DNA from: Epiperipatus broadwayi
Taxonomy: Eukaryota; Onychophora; Udeonychophora; Euonychophora; Peripatidae
DNA length: 64,000 bases
Assembly (NCBI GenBank): GCA_028023455.1
Contig: JAQFVV010000317.1
Coordinates: 815,501-879,500 of the forward strand
Direction of reading: 5' to 3'
In this document: one piece after another, positions 1-11,948 of the stretch
Position numbering within the stretch: the first letter of the stretch is position 1
Layout: each line of letters opens with the position of its first letter
Translations under genes and position numbers: made by a program
The notes under the pieces: model-generated
Seen by the model: only the letters and a program-made list of their open reading frames with translations
Databases searched by the model: none
Told to the model about the DNA's origin: nothing

Positions 1-590
1 TTTTTCACCCAATTATTATGCTTTTGATTTTTTCTTATTATTTCCCATGTACATTTTTTCATACTTTGTTGAGTGGTCTGAAGTTTTTTTGTACTTCTTC
101 TAAGGATCCAAGTCTTATACCCATAAGCTAGAAATGATAAAGCAATGTTAAAAGACTTTCTTTTTCAGATGCATAGACATATATGCTTTTAATATTAATT
201 TTCATCACATTCTGTGATTAATTTCATCAATTATATTACTCTCTGTACTAATAATTTTATCAGAATATTTATAATTATTAACTTCTAATTCATTCATTAT
301 CAATTTTTCTTTTCCTGAGAACATTCATTTAACATTATTTTCCAGAGAAATTTCACTTGATAATTTTTATACCATTTTCTGAATCTCTTCAACATTATTT
401 ATGAAAACAACTGCATCATCTGCAAAATCTGGATGATTTAAATAATGTACATGTATTTTTATTCCCTTAGCTTCTCATTTTCATTCACAAAATGTAAAAC
501 TGTTGTAAAAGGTTTTGGAGTTATAGAATCATTCTTTTATACATCATTATTATTGTTTATCTTTTTAGCATCATAATGTAATCTGATATC

Positions 591-596
<6 letters not shown>
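1..596 (-). pseudogene. RTE-like LINE, 3' part of reverse transcriptase (split copy 1)
   Basis: On the minus strand this aligns by eye with the better-preserved RTE copy at 41665-43037. Shared landmarks are the 'gagtggtctgaag' segment near 71-84 and the 'catctgcaaaatc' segment near 418-430, which is the complement of the RT active-site stretch LDFADDV. The frame is broken by many stops and indels, so it is a dead copy. It is cut at 596 by a TA repeat and a 4.25-kb transposon, and its 5' part resumes near 5085. The 3' end lies off the left edge. The RTE-clade assignment rests on the endonuclease-RT arrangement and the C-terminal tail type seen in the sister copy. Confidence 0.8.

Positions 597-640
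<44 letters not shown>
597..640. repeat. (TA)n microsatellite at the left end of TIR element copy 1
   Basis: About 44 bp of uninterrupted TA repeat directly abutting the first base of the TIR element. A matching TA run lies at its other end (4891-4910), as also happens at copy 2. Either the family targets TA repeats or the repeats grew from TA target duplications. Confidence 0.95.
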
Positions 641-645
<5 letters not shown>

Positions 646-1498
646 ACCCTTACTTCTCGATATATAATATAATTTAAAATACAACTAGCTCAATTAAATT
701 GTAATGCTCAATTAAAATTTGCATATTTATCTGTAATATACTTTTATATTATCCTATTCTAATTAAATTTACTATCAATTATCAAAATCAATATATTTCT
801 ATAGTATGTACTAATTAAATAAGTATTTAACTAAAATCATGAGACTGTGAAGTAAAGTTACAAAGCAATAAGTAGATTTACATTGAGTCAATATCTCCCA
901 AGACATTGTCTCAATGGCATAAGAATACTGCCACCTCCTTATTAACTTACTACTACCTCTACAGCATTCTTATGGCTTTTAAAATAAAATAAACTATCTT
1001 TAATAATAATAATAAACAAATAAATCTTAACTTTTAATTTTTTTAAAATATAATTAAATAATCTCAGGTTCTTCTAATTATCTTAAAGTAATGATAATTC
1101 ATGTAAATAAGTATGATATGGGATTTTATATCAAACTCAAATACACCTAACTTATTCTAATAATAATAATACTCAATACTAATCTTAGGGTATAACTTAA
1201 TCTTATCTATTTCTATTATATTATTAAGTATTCAATAAATAAACAATCATATGTATATCTTTTATTTTCATATAGCATCTTATTTTTAGAATAGATCAAA
1301 ATCTTACAACTTAATAATCTGTGGCAATAAATAATATTGTACTCTTATATTATGCATTATAATTACTCTATGACCATTGCAATATGATATACTAATGTCA
1401 ATCAATTCTTATAAATGATATCAAGGAAAATATTGTGTTTATTTCTAAATAATAATAATAATTCATATTGTGCAAATATTATGTTTGTTCAAATTATC

Positions 1499-1600
1499 TG
1501 CTGTCAAATGCTGTGGTGCAAAATAATGAATTCGACACACTTTTAAAACAAATTAAACAAGTTTATTTACATTAACTTCAACTAAAAATTTATTTACAAT
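1499..1600 (-). promoter_or_regulatory. Conserved possible polyadenylation region of TIR element copy 1
   Basis: On the minus strand this carries AATAAA-containing sequence followed by 'AAAAGTGTGTCGA' and 'CACCACAGC'. The matching block in copy 2 is at 32630-32722, with the same order of motifs. It lies about 0.9 kb from the downstream terminus in both copies and could end a transcript started at the upstream TATA box. Function is inferred from motif order and conservation only. Confidence 0.35.
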
Positions 1601-3576
1601 ATTTACAGTTCAAAATTATGAAAACAAAGAAAATAAAATAAGAAAATAATAATACAAAAATGTTTACACTGTTATTAGCTCATGCTCCTATTAAATAATC
1701 TATACATGCTTTTAAAATGCTATACTAATAATATTGAAGTATGTTTTTAAACAACTTAGACTTTAAATAAATATCAGTGAACTTCAATTATTACACAGAA
1801 AAATTTATGTAAATAATATTTATGTAGCATATGTAACCAATTAAACTTTACTAATTAAATTGCTACATCACTCAAGTATTACTGTTATTCATTTCATCAT
1901 GTACTAGTATGTGTTCACTCTACTATTAGTATTACTCTAATATTATAATAGAAATTAATGTATCTGTGTAATGTAATAACAAATAATGGATTATAACTTT
2001 ATATTTCACTTAATGCAATTCATGCTACAGGTTTTATCAAATATGCATTACATATATGTACTGTTAAAATAATAATATTTAAATTATTCATCAATTTCAA
2101 ATTCATAAAATATTATATTAGATAAATTCTATGATTCTTTTCTATGTAAAATTATTACTTTACTTTATGTGTAATACTACTCCTTCTTAATAAATTTCTA
2201 TTTATAAAACATCCTCTAAACTTATTTAAAATTTCCGGAAAACAACTTTCAACTTTAAATAAAATACTAATTCCAAATTATTTATGCTTCATTATCTATA
2301 CTTGGTAAACTTTCAACCTAAATATAAACTTCTCCATAAAAACTTAACGTAATTTATCCAATAAAACAACAGTAAAATATAGACTTTTAAATCTATTCCT
2401 AACTTGCAATAAAGATAATTACCCATGAATAATAAATATAATTCTAATACTATAACATAAAATATCAAAGTTTATTAACGAAAGAATCATATAATTATTT
2501 CTAAGCTTCTTATGTAATGTTGCATCGTATTTATTTCATAAATTCAAATTATGCATATTTAAATAAAACTGTCACTGCCAATATAATGTGTGTATTTTTT
2601 AAAATAATCATACATTCATTCAAAATAACATAATATTTGGTTGATCTAAATAAAACATATTAAATACATCAAAATTATTATTATTATACAATTTTTACCA
2701 TAGATAATGAATTAATGTCCAGTCCATCTTCCAATATTCTTCGGAATTACAGCTTCATAAAATAATTCACATTTATACTTACGATCATACTTTAAAATAT
2801 TCTGTGTTATATTAATTATAAAACAAACTCATGCAATTAATCATTATATTATTTTTTAGTTACTATTTAAAGATATGTACCTATCTTATTTTAATAAATT
2901 ACTAATATTTAATTTTTATATTAGATAAATAAAACAGAGTTCATATTACGTGATTCCAGCGATGTTTTCTTTTCCACCATAAAGTTTTTTAATCCTAGGC
3001 ACATATTCACTAGCACACCATTTCCTGTTTCCGGTCTATCACGTGTTTTTTTAAAAGTTTATGAAAAACGAAAAGTTCTTTTAAAACCAAAATAAAAGTT
3101 AATCAGTTCTTTTACAAAAAATATAACAAAATTAAAATAGTTTATCTGATCCGGATGCAGTTCTTTAAAGAATATTATTTAAAATTATTATCTTCAATTA
3201 GTCTATAGATTATAAAAATTATCATTTAATTATTTTAAATTAACTGGGACGTCCACTTGCGCATCTCTTAACAAAATATCCAGGTAAGAATAAGCTTTTC
3301 ATCTAAACAACCAGCGTTTAAATTATTTCAATATAATAATCTTTATTATATTAAGATTTCTAGCTAAATATATTTTTAATCTATTTGTCTTTTTAAAATT
3401 GTCCACATTCAGTCTTTTAAACATAAAGACTTAGCAAGGCAAGTATTTATAAAAACTACTTTTATCTCTAATATCTTTCCTTAAGATATATTTAAATTTA
3501 TATCTTACAAAATACTTTCTTTATAAAGAAGTACTTTATTCTTTAAAGTATTTAATTTTCTAATAGTCAATAGCAA

Positions 3577-3708
3577 TTAGCTTTTAAAATTATATACTAT
3601 CCAAAATATTACTTTTCTCCATCTCGTAATTATCCGAATTAATACAGCGTTTGTCATATTTCTAAGGTAAAGTTTCCGATATATTTTCACTATATATGAT
3701 GTTCCCAT
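3577..3708 (-). CDS. Short conserved ORF in TIR element copy 1 (43 aa, function unknown)
   Basis: The ATG at 3708 opens a 43-codon frame ending in TAA. It shares the pattern M-x-TS-x-IV-x-IY-x-KLY, then DA/NA-x-L, then RWRKV-x-FW with the 58-aa frame at 30445-30621 in copy 2. The start lies about 230 bp downstream of the TATA-like box on the same strand. No domain is recognised. The frame has been shortened relative to copy 2. It may be the first exon or an eroded remnant of a longer protein, or chance conservation of a recent repeat. Confidence 0.3.
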   Translation of the reverse strand: MGTSYIVKIYRKLYLRNMTNAVLIRIITRWRKVIFWIVYNFKS

Positions 3709-3933
3709 GACTATTTGCCTGTAAATTGAGCTTGATATAGAGACGATCGATAGGGAAAATTAAATTAACACTGCATGTCTATCATTTAAAACTTTTATAA
3801 CTTATTTACAAGACACTCTTATAATTTTGAAAAATGATTTTAAAAGCGTCTACAAAATTTACGTAGCTATTTTTAATAACACAATTAACTTGAAAAATCA
3901 ATCACAGAGTCCTCTCCTAACAATTGAACTGAG

Positions 3934-3967
3934 CTTTTATACCGGAAGAAACTTCCCATTTGATTGG
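3934..3967 (-). promoter_or_regulatory. CCAAT and TATA boxes of TIR element copy 1
   Basis: On the minus strand CCAAT begins at 3967 and TATAAAAG at 3941, 26 bp apart. Copy 2 has the identical motifs with identical spacing (30183 and 30209). A conserved TTCAATTGTT lies just downstream in both and could contain the initiator. This looks like a Pol II core promoter kept in both copies. Confidence 0.5.
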
Positions 3968-4890
3968 TAGATTAAACAATCAACTTTGCTGGCTTATTTA
4001 CATATTTACCAACAACACAAAATTAAAAATAAATAATGACTTATTTAATATTTAATATTTATTACATTATTAAATTTCTAAATAATCTTTATCGTTTATT
4101 TAAATCTATTAAACATTTTTAAAATATAATCTTACTTGATTTTAATTTTAACTTTTATAAAATTATTTTTAAATAAACTAAGTATTCTTATACGTCATAT
4201 TTTTAAAACAATATTTTAAAATCAGACTTAATATTTTACATTAAATATCTTTATTTTAATCTCGTGATAACTCACGTATTATTTATAAATTTTACAACAT
4301 AATTTTTAAAATAGTTTTGCAACTTCACTAAATAACTTCCATGCATGTGTGTAAATTTAACTAACATCTGTTTTTTTTATAACACAAGAAACGCTTCTCA
4401 TCGTCTAAAAATAAACTAACAATTGCATTTTTTAAAATAAATATTTTTTAAATAAATAAGATATTATAATAGATTTTAAAATAATAATTCGATATTATTA
4501 ACATCAAATATTAGTCTTTTATTTAAGTACTTACAATAATTAAAATATTTATATTCTTTTATAATATTATTTTATCAATAATAAACATATGCATTTAATT
4601 TTAACTTGTCTTTTAAATACTTTAGCTTTAAATATTTATTTATTACATCTATTAATGCAGTATTGATTATGGCCATTTTTCCAACTATATATCATAATCA
4701 TCATCATTTAAAATGTCTCTCTCAATATCAGCACAATTTTACATATCAAATACTCATAGATTGCTTTAATTAAATCTTTTGAACTATTACCATAAGCAAA
4801 ATTAACATCACATATTCAAATATATCTTAAATTTAAAATTTTTAATAGATTAGCACAAAAATTAGATGGTGACCCATACAAAAGGGCACA

Positions 4891-4910
4891 ATATATATAT
4901 ATATATATAT
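4891..4910. repeat. (TA)n microsatellite at the right end of TIR element copy 1
   Basis: A short TA run that starts with the last bases of the TIR element. Confidence 0.9.
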
Positions 4911-4929
4911 CACACATAGAATATTTTTG

Positions 4930-4984
4930 CATCATATTCATGATTATTCTAGGGGTTTTCAACAGAATAATCATGAATATGATG
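4930..4984. repeat. Perfect 21-bp-arm hairpin
   Basis: The arms at 4930-4950 and 4964-4984 are exact reverse complements over 21 bp, with a 13-base loop. It lies between the TIR element and the resumed RTE LINE, in a stretch (4911-5084) that matches neither. Perfect arms in an otherwise decayed region suggest a young foldback insertion. Confidence 0.8.
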
Positions 4985-5084
4985 TGAAAGCATTGAAAGT
5001 GTATTTGGTGCTGATAGTTTAATAAACATATTTAAATTCTCAGGATTTTTTAATATTACTATTAATATAGCAGAGTATCAAGAT

Positions 5085-6880
5085 ATTTATTGATGATCTA
5101 AAGAATTACTATGGAAAGCTTGTAGAATCAAATGCCTTTTTATCATCTACAAATCCAAAGCATAATGAAATTCATATTCATTAGTCTATTTTATATATTT
5201 TTTCAATATTTAGATTTTAATCCACCATGTTAAAACCACTTTTAAATCTAGTTTGTTCTTTTAGTTGGTTGGAATCTAACATTTGTTGTAAATGAGTTGT
5301 ATTTATCTTGTAAAGACTTTGTATAGAACTAATAAAAACTGATAGGTCTGTAATTTCTAAAATCTTCTTTATCACTTTTTTCTAAAATTCCAATACACTA
5401 TTGGATTATTCCAGCAGCTGATAAATTGTATCCTTTACATAATTGGTATACAGTTTGGCCAATGATTTTTCTATTTCTTCACCTGCTTCTTTTAAAATAT
5501 CAATAACACTTCCATTATTCCCTGGAGCTTTTTTTTTTTTTCATAGATTTAAACTTCTTGGCAATTCAGAAGGTGTAGCAATTGTAGTGGTTACTTTGTG
5601 CTCTTATTCTTTTTTACTGTATAACTTTTTGTAGAATTCTTCCATACATTTCATGATGTTGTTCCTTGTTTTAATAAGTTCTATTTTTTCTTTTTGAAAC
5701 AATTTCTATTCTAATACCAAAATGTTGTATTATACTTTTGAGATTTTTTTTTTTTTTTTAAAAGCTTTCCTTACTAATTCAGAATTACATTTTATTATAT
5801 TATTAACTTTGTGTCTTATCATTTTTCAGAAATGTAGATATTAAATTCTTTTTAATGGATCATTTTTAAATATTTTCATATTCCTTGTCTTGTCTCAATT
5901 GAAAATGAATTACTTTTTCTTTGTGCATGCCAGTCCTTTATAGAATAGTTATCTTCTTGTTAATCTCAATTAAGTAACATTTTTCAAATTCTGTTAATAT
6001 TTTAAAATACTTACAAAGTTGTAATTTTTGTTCATTGGATTGTTTTTGAAATTTAGTGTGTCATTTATTTATTTATTTATTTTTGTTAGTTTTTATCTTT
6101 CTAATTTTGCATTAATATTTATATTATATCTCTCTAATTGATGTTCACTTATTGTGTTGAATATATTGAGAATATTACAATCCTGAAATATTTAATTTTT
6201 TTTAATGAAAATGAAATTCAATTCTGCTATAAGTTCATTTATATGTTTTCATATCCATTTTCAAATTATCATATTTTTATAGAAAGAATTCATGGTATTC
6301 AGGGGGGTTTTTTCCTATAAAATGTGCAAATTTATATCTCGTCTCAGCCAAATTTTCTCTCAATATTTTTCATTTTTTAATTGTAGCAATAAAGTCTTCC
6401 ATTGCAATTTTAAAGTGTTGCTTGATGGCATTAAAAGTATTTTGTATATCTATATAAAGATTTCTCTACTTCATCACAATGAGAACTTATCAAGGCATAA
6501 ATTTGAGTTATCTGCAGTTGATATTTTCCATTAAATTGAATAACTAATCTTGTCATTCTATATATATATATGTTGATCTTTCAATATTTATTTATAATGA
6601 ATCTTAGTCCACTTATTCTTCTAATACTTGAGTATGTATAGTCAAATATATATCCACTTTTCAAATTATTTATTTCTTCACCTTTTTTTTTTTCAATTTC
6701 ATAAAATCCAATGATATCCCATTTAATATTAGACAAGTTTGCCACTACATTTAGTCTTCCATTACTTGAAAGTTATATGCAGTTATTGGTATCTAAGTAA
6801 ACTGTCATCATCAAATGGCAGCTTGGGTAAACAATCAATATATTTTTATTCCACTTGGTTTTTTGGCCATCAATTGCTGC
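5085..6880 (-). pseudogene. RTE-like LINE, endonuclease and 5' part of RT (split copy 1)
   Basis: Read on the minus strand from about 6787, an AP-endonuclease-like start appears: GRLNVVANL, then KWDIIGFYEI, a KKKGEEI-LKSGYIF stretch, and GLRFIINK before the first stop. Further on (6500-6400) comes an MTRLVIQFNGKY-like strand followed by IYALISS. Near 5460-5530 the RT linker ILKEAGEE and a GKAPGN-type segment correspond to 43250-43310 of the other copy. Near 5100-5280 an RT finger segment matches 42660-42850. Frames shift repeatedly and stops are common. The copy continues on the far side of the TIR element at 596-1, so the element inserted into an existing LINE. Confidence 0.75.
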
Positions 6881-8045
6881 CTTTAGTAACAAATTTACAG
6901 CATCCTGGGAATAGGGGCCATAATTTAATTCTGTCTGTTATGATTCTAAATATTGAACAAAAATAATGACTTATTTACTTTGTCTTCAAGAAAATTCAAC
7001 TAATATTACAATTAAGAATTGTTAGGCAACTGGGGAAAAAGATTATGATGTTTCCTGCTTAAATTCAACTGTAAAAGTCAATAATCTAATCACATTGGCT
7101 GATGCATGTTGAATAGGAAATTCATCAATCTTCATTTACCATATGTATAATCATATAATAATAACCACTGCAATAAAAACATATGGAATGGATTTGGCAA
7201 TTCACCCTGCTCAGTTTATTTATGACTTCAAGGAGGAATCAAAGAGTTTTAATTAACAGCAAACCTCTTTTGGCACTGTAAATAATCTTTCCTCTTTTCA
7301 TAATTTAGTTGCATAGCCAAAGAACATTAAGATATAGACCTATTGGCTTTTATTCATTTATTTTTTCTAGAAATTGGCAATGTGTCTATGTAGAAAAAGG
7401 TTTGTATTTGTAGAAGCAAGTATGATCAACTAGAATATGACTATGTACCAGTACTATATGATGGTGTTGCATTGTTAATGATGGAATTTGGATTTTGAAT
7501 ACATTTTTAATATTTCTGAGTAAAATTGAAATTAATATAATGAATAAAAAGAGAAAGCTATATTTTCATTCATTTTGTTAATTTAATTTTACTCAAGATA
7601 TATCAGAATGCAATGTTTTTCTGCTGAAGAAATTAAAACACAGCAACGCAAAATGTCAAATAAACTGCAAAATGGGCTGAACATGTTTTATATGTAGATG
7701 TATTTGTAGTTCACGGGTTGTTTGTATTTTTATTGTACAATTTATTTATAGATCAGTTTGTTTTATTGTTTTCCTTCGATTTGGGAATAGTCATACTTGT
7801 TTTACGAGAGGCTTTTATATATCTATATATTGAAGCATATATGTATGTGTGTGCTCGTACCTTAATAAATTAATATAGATTATGAGGGAATGTTACTGAA
7901 ACTGTATACATATATTTATTTATTTACTAGTATTTTACATAGCTTTAGCAAATGGGTTCTGAATGTTTACTAGCTTTATAAATAAATTAAATAATCGAAT
8001 GCTTTATTGCGCGAAAATTCGTAAGAAGTTCAAGCCATTGAAATA
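6881..8045. other. Intronic sequence with no recognised feature
   Basis: No exon-like ORF, RNA gene or clear repeat is visible here. The sequence is AT-rich with short TA runs near 7815-7850. Confidence 0.6.
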
Positions 8046-8112
8046 ATTTAGCTGGTTCGCGATTCAAGAACTTTGGATCCAGAGTCTGCTACTCTACCAC
8101 TCACTAAATTAC
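8046..8112 (-). mobile_element. tRNA-derived SINE head (family member 1)
   Basis: On the minus strand, a tRNA-like segment reads GTGGTAGAGTAGCAGACT, then CTGGATCCAAAG, then a decayed B-box region ending CGCGAACCAGC. The same segment order is found on the plus strand at 36168-36240, so these are two members of one tRNA-derived SINE family. Neither folds as an intact tRNA. Confidence 0.5.
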
Positions 8113-8279
8113 TTTATTATACATGTTAACAATTGCTTATTATTAATTAAGTTAAAGCATTTATGTGTTTATATGCATGTACAATTAGGTGTATATCTAG
8201 AAAAAATAAACTGAGAAATCATATGAAATCAATTTTCTATCTAGATATTTGAATCTAAAGTAAATATTACACTTCATTA

Positions 8280-8920
8280 TTCTCTCTCTTTTTTAAATAA
8301 TTTTTCTCACTGGAATTAGATTTTAGATATAGGGGCAGAGGCTTTTAAGTTGAAGATTAAAATCCAAAGCTTAGACATGTGCATTTATTCTAGTCCCTCT
8401 CCTATCATTCTCTTTAATAGCAAAACAGCAATTCAGCCTTTAGCTGAGAAAAATCACTGTTAAAGAGACAGAAAATAAATCCACGGTCTCTTTTCTAAAA
8501 GATACTAAGTTTCCTCCACCCTTTTCCATCAGATGGCTAATTTTGTTGCTTATTTATACCCCCCCCCTTCCTTTCCTCACTTCATTGGTTTTTAGTAAAG
8601 ATTTTTAAATTATTTTATTTCCAACTGAAGAGGATGGTTTTTGTTGACCCAATCACTATCATGTCCTCATCTTCTCTGGCCGCTGACTTTGAAAGAGCAT
8701 CAGAAGCTGTCATCGGCACAACATTGTCAATCTCATTAGCCACTTCTAATCCCTTTACTTGCTGTGTGCATTAGAAGCCAACTTGGAAAAAAGCCTGACA
8801 ACAGACAACAGTATTTTAAATATGCCTCGACTTGATTTAACAAACGCCACTAAATCTGTGCTAGAAGGAAATTAGGTTTGAGTGGAAAGTTATAATTGAA
8901 TTGTTTACATGCATAACTCT
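8280..8920. other. Low-copy, less AT-rich intronic block, possible conserved non-coding element
   Basis: This block is visibly richer in G and C than its surroundings and contains long stretches of mixed sequence, for example 8640-8790. No frame remains open with splice sites at the ends, and I see no match elsewhere in the window. It could be an intronic enhancer or an unrecognised old element. Confidence 0.3.
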
Positions 8921-9815
8921 TTGTTTTTAATTTTACTTGCTGCAAAAAAAAGAAAATAACAAACACTAGTTTTCAGGACTATTCAAAGTTTACATTGCGC
9001 TTTTTATTTTGCCAACATTTTTGCACTTGAAAATATGTGTCCACATGTATGTATGAGTGTGCGTGTGTTCATTATTCTCAAACATTTTCATTCTATTGCA
9101 TGATTATTCTCTAATTTTTCACCTAGCTTTACTATTCTCATTCTTTTCCAATTTAATGTTGAATTATAGCTACTCATCCTGACTGAGAATGTTTTATATA
9201 TAATTTTGACTTTTTGGAATCCAGTTTCTTTTTTGCCAAATTACTGTAATCATTTCTTATCAATGAATATTTCAATTTTATCATTGTTTGATTCCAGTAA
9301 AACTTTTGTTTGCCCTTTTTGCCCATGATTTTTACTGTGACGTTTAGTGAAGTGATAGATAAATGGATTCAGTCTGTCACTTCTTTATTCCAAGATCAGA
9401 TGTTCACTATACACTACTCTATGTTCTGTTGTTAATATATTGTTTGAATTGTCTGTATTGTAAATTCCACATTATCAAAATAGAATTGTGCTGATCACCT
9501 AAATACTGAATTTCTCTGTCATAAATTGTGGAACAGGTGATGAGGCTCACTTATCTAAATGATTAAAAACAACAAGATAAAAGGAAAGTGAATGAGAGAA
9601 ACAATAATTGTTAGTGAATTAAGAAAATGTGTTTTAAGAAATTTAACATCAGTCTTGAAACAAATTTTATTTGCATTGCAAATATATTGGATTAGTTGTA
9701 TTTAAGAATTTGGCTTGACTGAATACTTGGTATTTGTCATAACTTTATAACTCAGATGTCTTAATTATATATGTACTGACTTATTATAAAACCAACATAT
9801 TTGTATATAATAATT

Positions 9816-10213
9816 AAACTTTATTTAACCTTTCTAAATACATTCAGCTGTTAGTAATAGCACACGGGTTAGTATTTAACACAACTCTTCAGGTGGTACT
9901 ATTCTCTCTTCTTCCATTGTTGCTGGCCTAATCACTGACATTACTAGCATAAGAACTGAACTTAGATTTTTAGATTCTTGAATATTGAAATTTAAAGTAA
10001 TTATCTAACCAACTGAGACTGAAGAGCATTACCTTAATATTTAATATCCAAGAATCTAAAGATCCAGATTCATTTCTCATGCTACTTGTGTCATTGGTCA
10101 AGCCAGCTACACCTGAAGAAGAGAGAAAAATAATACCATCAAAACATTGTATTAAATGGTAATTGTGTCTATTACTAACAGTTGAATGTATTTAGAAAAT
10201 TTGAATAAAGTTT
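9816..10213. mobile_element. Hairpin MITE-like element, about 400 bp
   Basis: The ends are inverted copies of each other. AAACTTTATT and TTCTAAATACATTCA on the left are mirrored by TGAATGTATTTAGAAAA and GAATAAAGTTT on the right. The complementarity continues inwards through the ACTAACAG and TCTTCTTCAGGTG blocks almost to the centre near 10015. There is no coding capacity. The structure is that of a foldback or MITE-type DNA transposon. Confidence 0.75.
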
Positions 10214-10948
10214 TAAATGTTTCAAAAAACATTCAATTTCTAATAATAAAGTGATAAAAATATTTCAACAAACAAATAATACTAAAATACAAACATCACA
10301 AACCAATATATAAATATGTATAGCAGTTGAAGCACCAAATTTTAAGCACTTTTAATATAAACAATTGAATTGCTTTGAGCTGTTATAATTAAATCAACTT
10401 TTTTATAGTGAAAAACCTTTTGCATCTTAAAGTGTATCCAAGATTTTATATGAAAAGCTTTCTTGAACCATAGCAGTTAGAACATCAAATGTTATAGCAG
10501 CTGTCATATTAAAGTCAATTTGATTTGAATGAACTAATATTTAAATTTACAGAGCAGAACTATTTTCTATTTATTTAAAAAACTCTGCAATTAAATGATC
10601 AAGTATGAAAATATAATTATAATATTAATACATGTAACAGTTGAAATGTCAAATATTATATATATATATTTCAAAAGTTTTAATTTTTTTTAACTTTCGA
10701 ATAGAATGTTTTTTAATTTGAATATTCTATGTAAACATGTTGATGAAATGGATGGTACTGCTGTTATATCTCCTTGATCACCTGAGGAATTTCCAGTTAT
10801 GGAATGAATTACTGTATAGAGATGTAATAGTTGCAGATATGAGTGTTTAATTATAATTTATTTACATTTTTAGGGTTTGTTTGTTTAATCTTGATACAAA
10901 TAGATAATCATAAATAAATAATTTAGTGATTTTTATATATATGTAAAT

Positions 10949-11199
10949 CTTGTGGAAGGAAATGAATCTTCACACTTATGCTATTGGATTGATATATTAA
11001 ATTTATTGTTATATAAACAAATAATTTGTGGCTTGAAATATCAGGCTCATAATAAGATCAAGTCCTAATTTAAGGACAATTAATAGATGTTGGCATAAGT
11101 GATCCATTTATGCTTTTAAAACTATTGATGAATAAGTGCATGTAAAGTTAATGTATCAATCCAATAGCGCATATGTGTAGATTCATTTCCTTCCACAAG
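10949..11199. mobile_element. Hairpin MITE-like element, about 250 bp
   Basis: The left arm starts CTTGTGGAAGGAAATGAATC and the right arm ends with its reverse complement GATTCATTTCCTTCCACAAG apart from small differences. Pairing continues through GCTATTGGATTGATA and its mirror. The middle is unpaired and has no ORF. Confidence 0.8.
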
Positions 11200-11940
11200 T
11201 TTTAAATAGTTAATTGTATAAATTAAATAATTTGTATATTAAACAGCATAAAACAATTTTCAATAAATTATTAAACTTCTGAAGTTATAAATTATAATAA
11301 TCTATCTGGCATTTTTTGTTTTATATTTATAGTTGAAATTTTATTAAATTCAACTAAGAATGTAAATGATTCACTGATTTGAACTTTTAATTTCTCATCC
11401 AAAAATTGGTTTTTGAATTTTAGAAATCAATTATTTTTTCCAATGATGTTTATTTGAGATTTACCCAGTCAGGGAAGTGGATGACTTTATATTAGTATAT
11501 AAGTGAAAAAATCAGTTTTTTAAAGTTTGTTTCACTTTAGATTTTAGGTGGAGAGTTCCACTACTGTTATCTTAACAAAATCTGACATTTGTTTTCAGAA
11601 ATAATAATTCCTTTTTTTTATTCCAAAGCTATTTATTGTAAGCTTGAATAATTAATGGACATGATATAAATTCAAAATTTCCCACTGACAAAGGTCAAAA
11701 ATTAGTCTGGTGATATATGTGCAATAGTACTATCATCTAGTGTCTGTCGATTAATTGACTTTCCAATAGATGGCTAAAGTAGAACAACAACAAAAAAAGA
11801 ATTGTTGTTTCTGAAATCACATATTGAATGTAAGCAGAGAAAATTATGTTGTTTTAAGCATCATTTATTTAAATTAAAAAATAATACAATAAACATCATC
11901 TATCCATATTCTTAGTGTAAATTTGTTCTGATTTGTCATA
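11200..11940. other. Intronic sequence with a short dispersed repeat fragment
   Basis: The only item seen is the segment AAGCTTGAATAATTAATGG near 11641, which also occurs near 35894 and so is a fragment of a dispersed repeat. Nothing else is supported. Confidence 0.4.
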
Positions 11941-11948
11941 GTCTAGAA

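Larger units (their letters stand above)
641..4892 (-). mobile_element. 4.25-kb TIR element, copy 1 (unclassified family)
   Basis: The left end reads ATTGTACCCTTACTTCT. The right end, read inwards on the minus strand, reads ATTGTGCCCTTTTGTATGGG, so the ends are short imperfect terminal inverted repeats. The whole interval is the reverse complement of 29281-33577 and alignable throughout by eye, with many substitutions and small indels. A third, older copy lies at 46444-50673. No transposase or long ORF is visible on either strand. A CCAAT/TATA promoter-like segment (3934-3967) and a short conserved ORF (3577-3708) occur on the minus strand. The element interrupts an RTE LINE. It is probably a non-autonomous DNA transposon. 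Alternatively it could be a carrier of an LTR-like or captured non-coding transcription unit. Confidence 0.8.

Noticed and set aside
5443-6966. Four plus-strand ORFs of 60-80 codons
   Set aside because: Shadows of the minus-strand RTE endonuclease and RT region.
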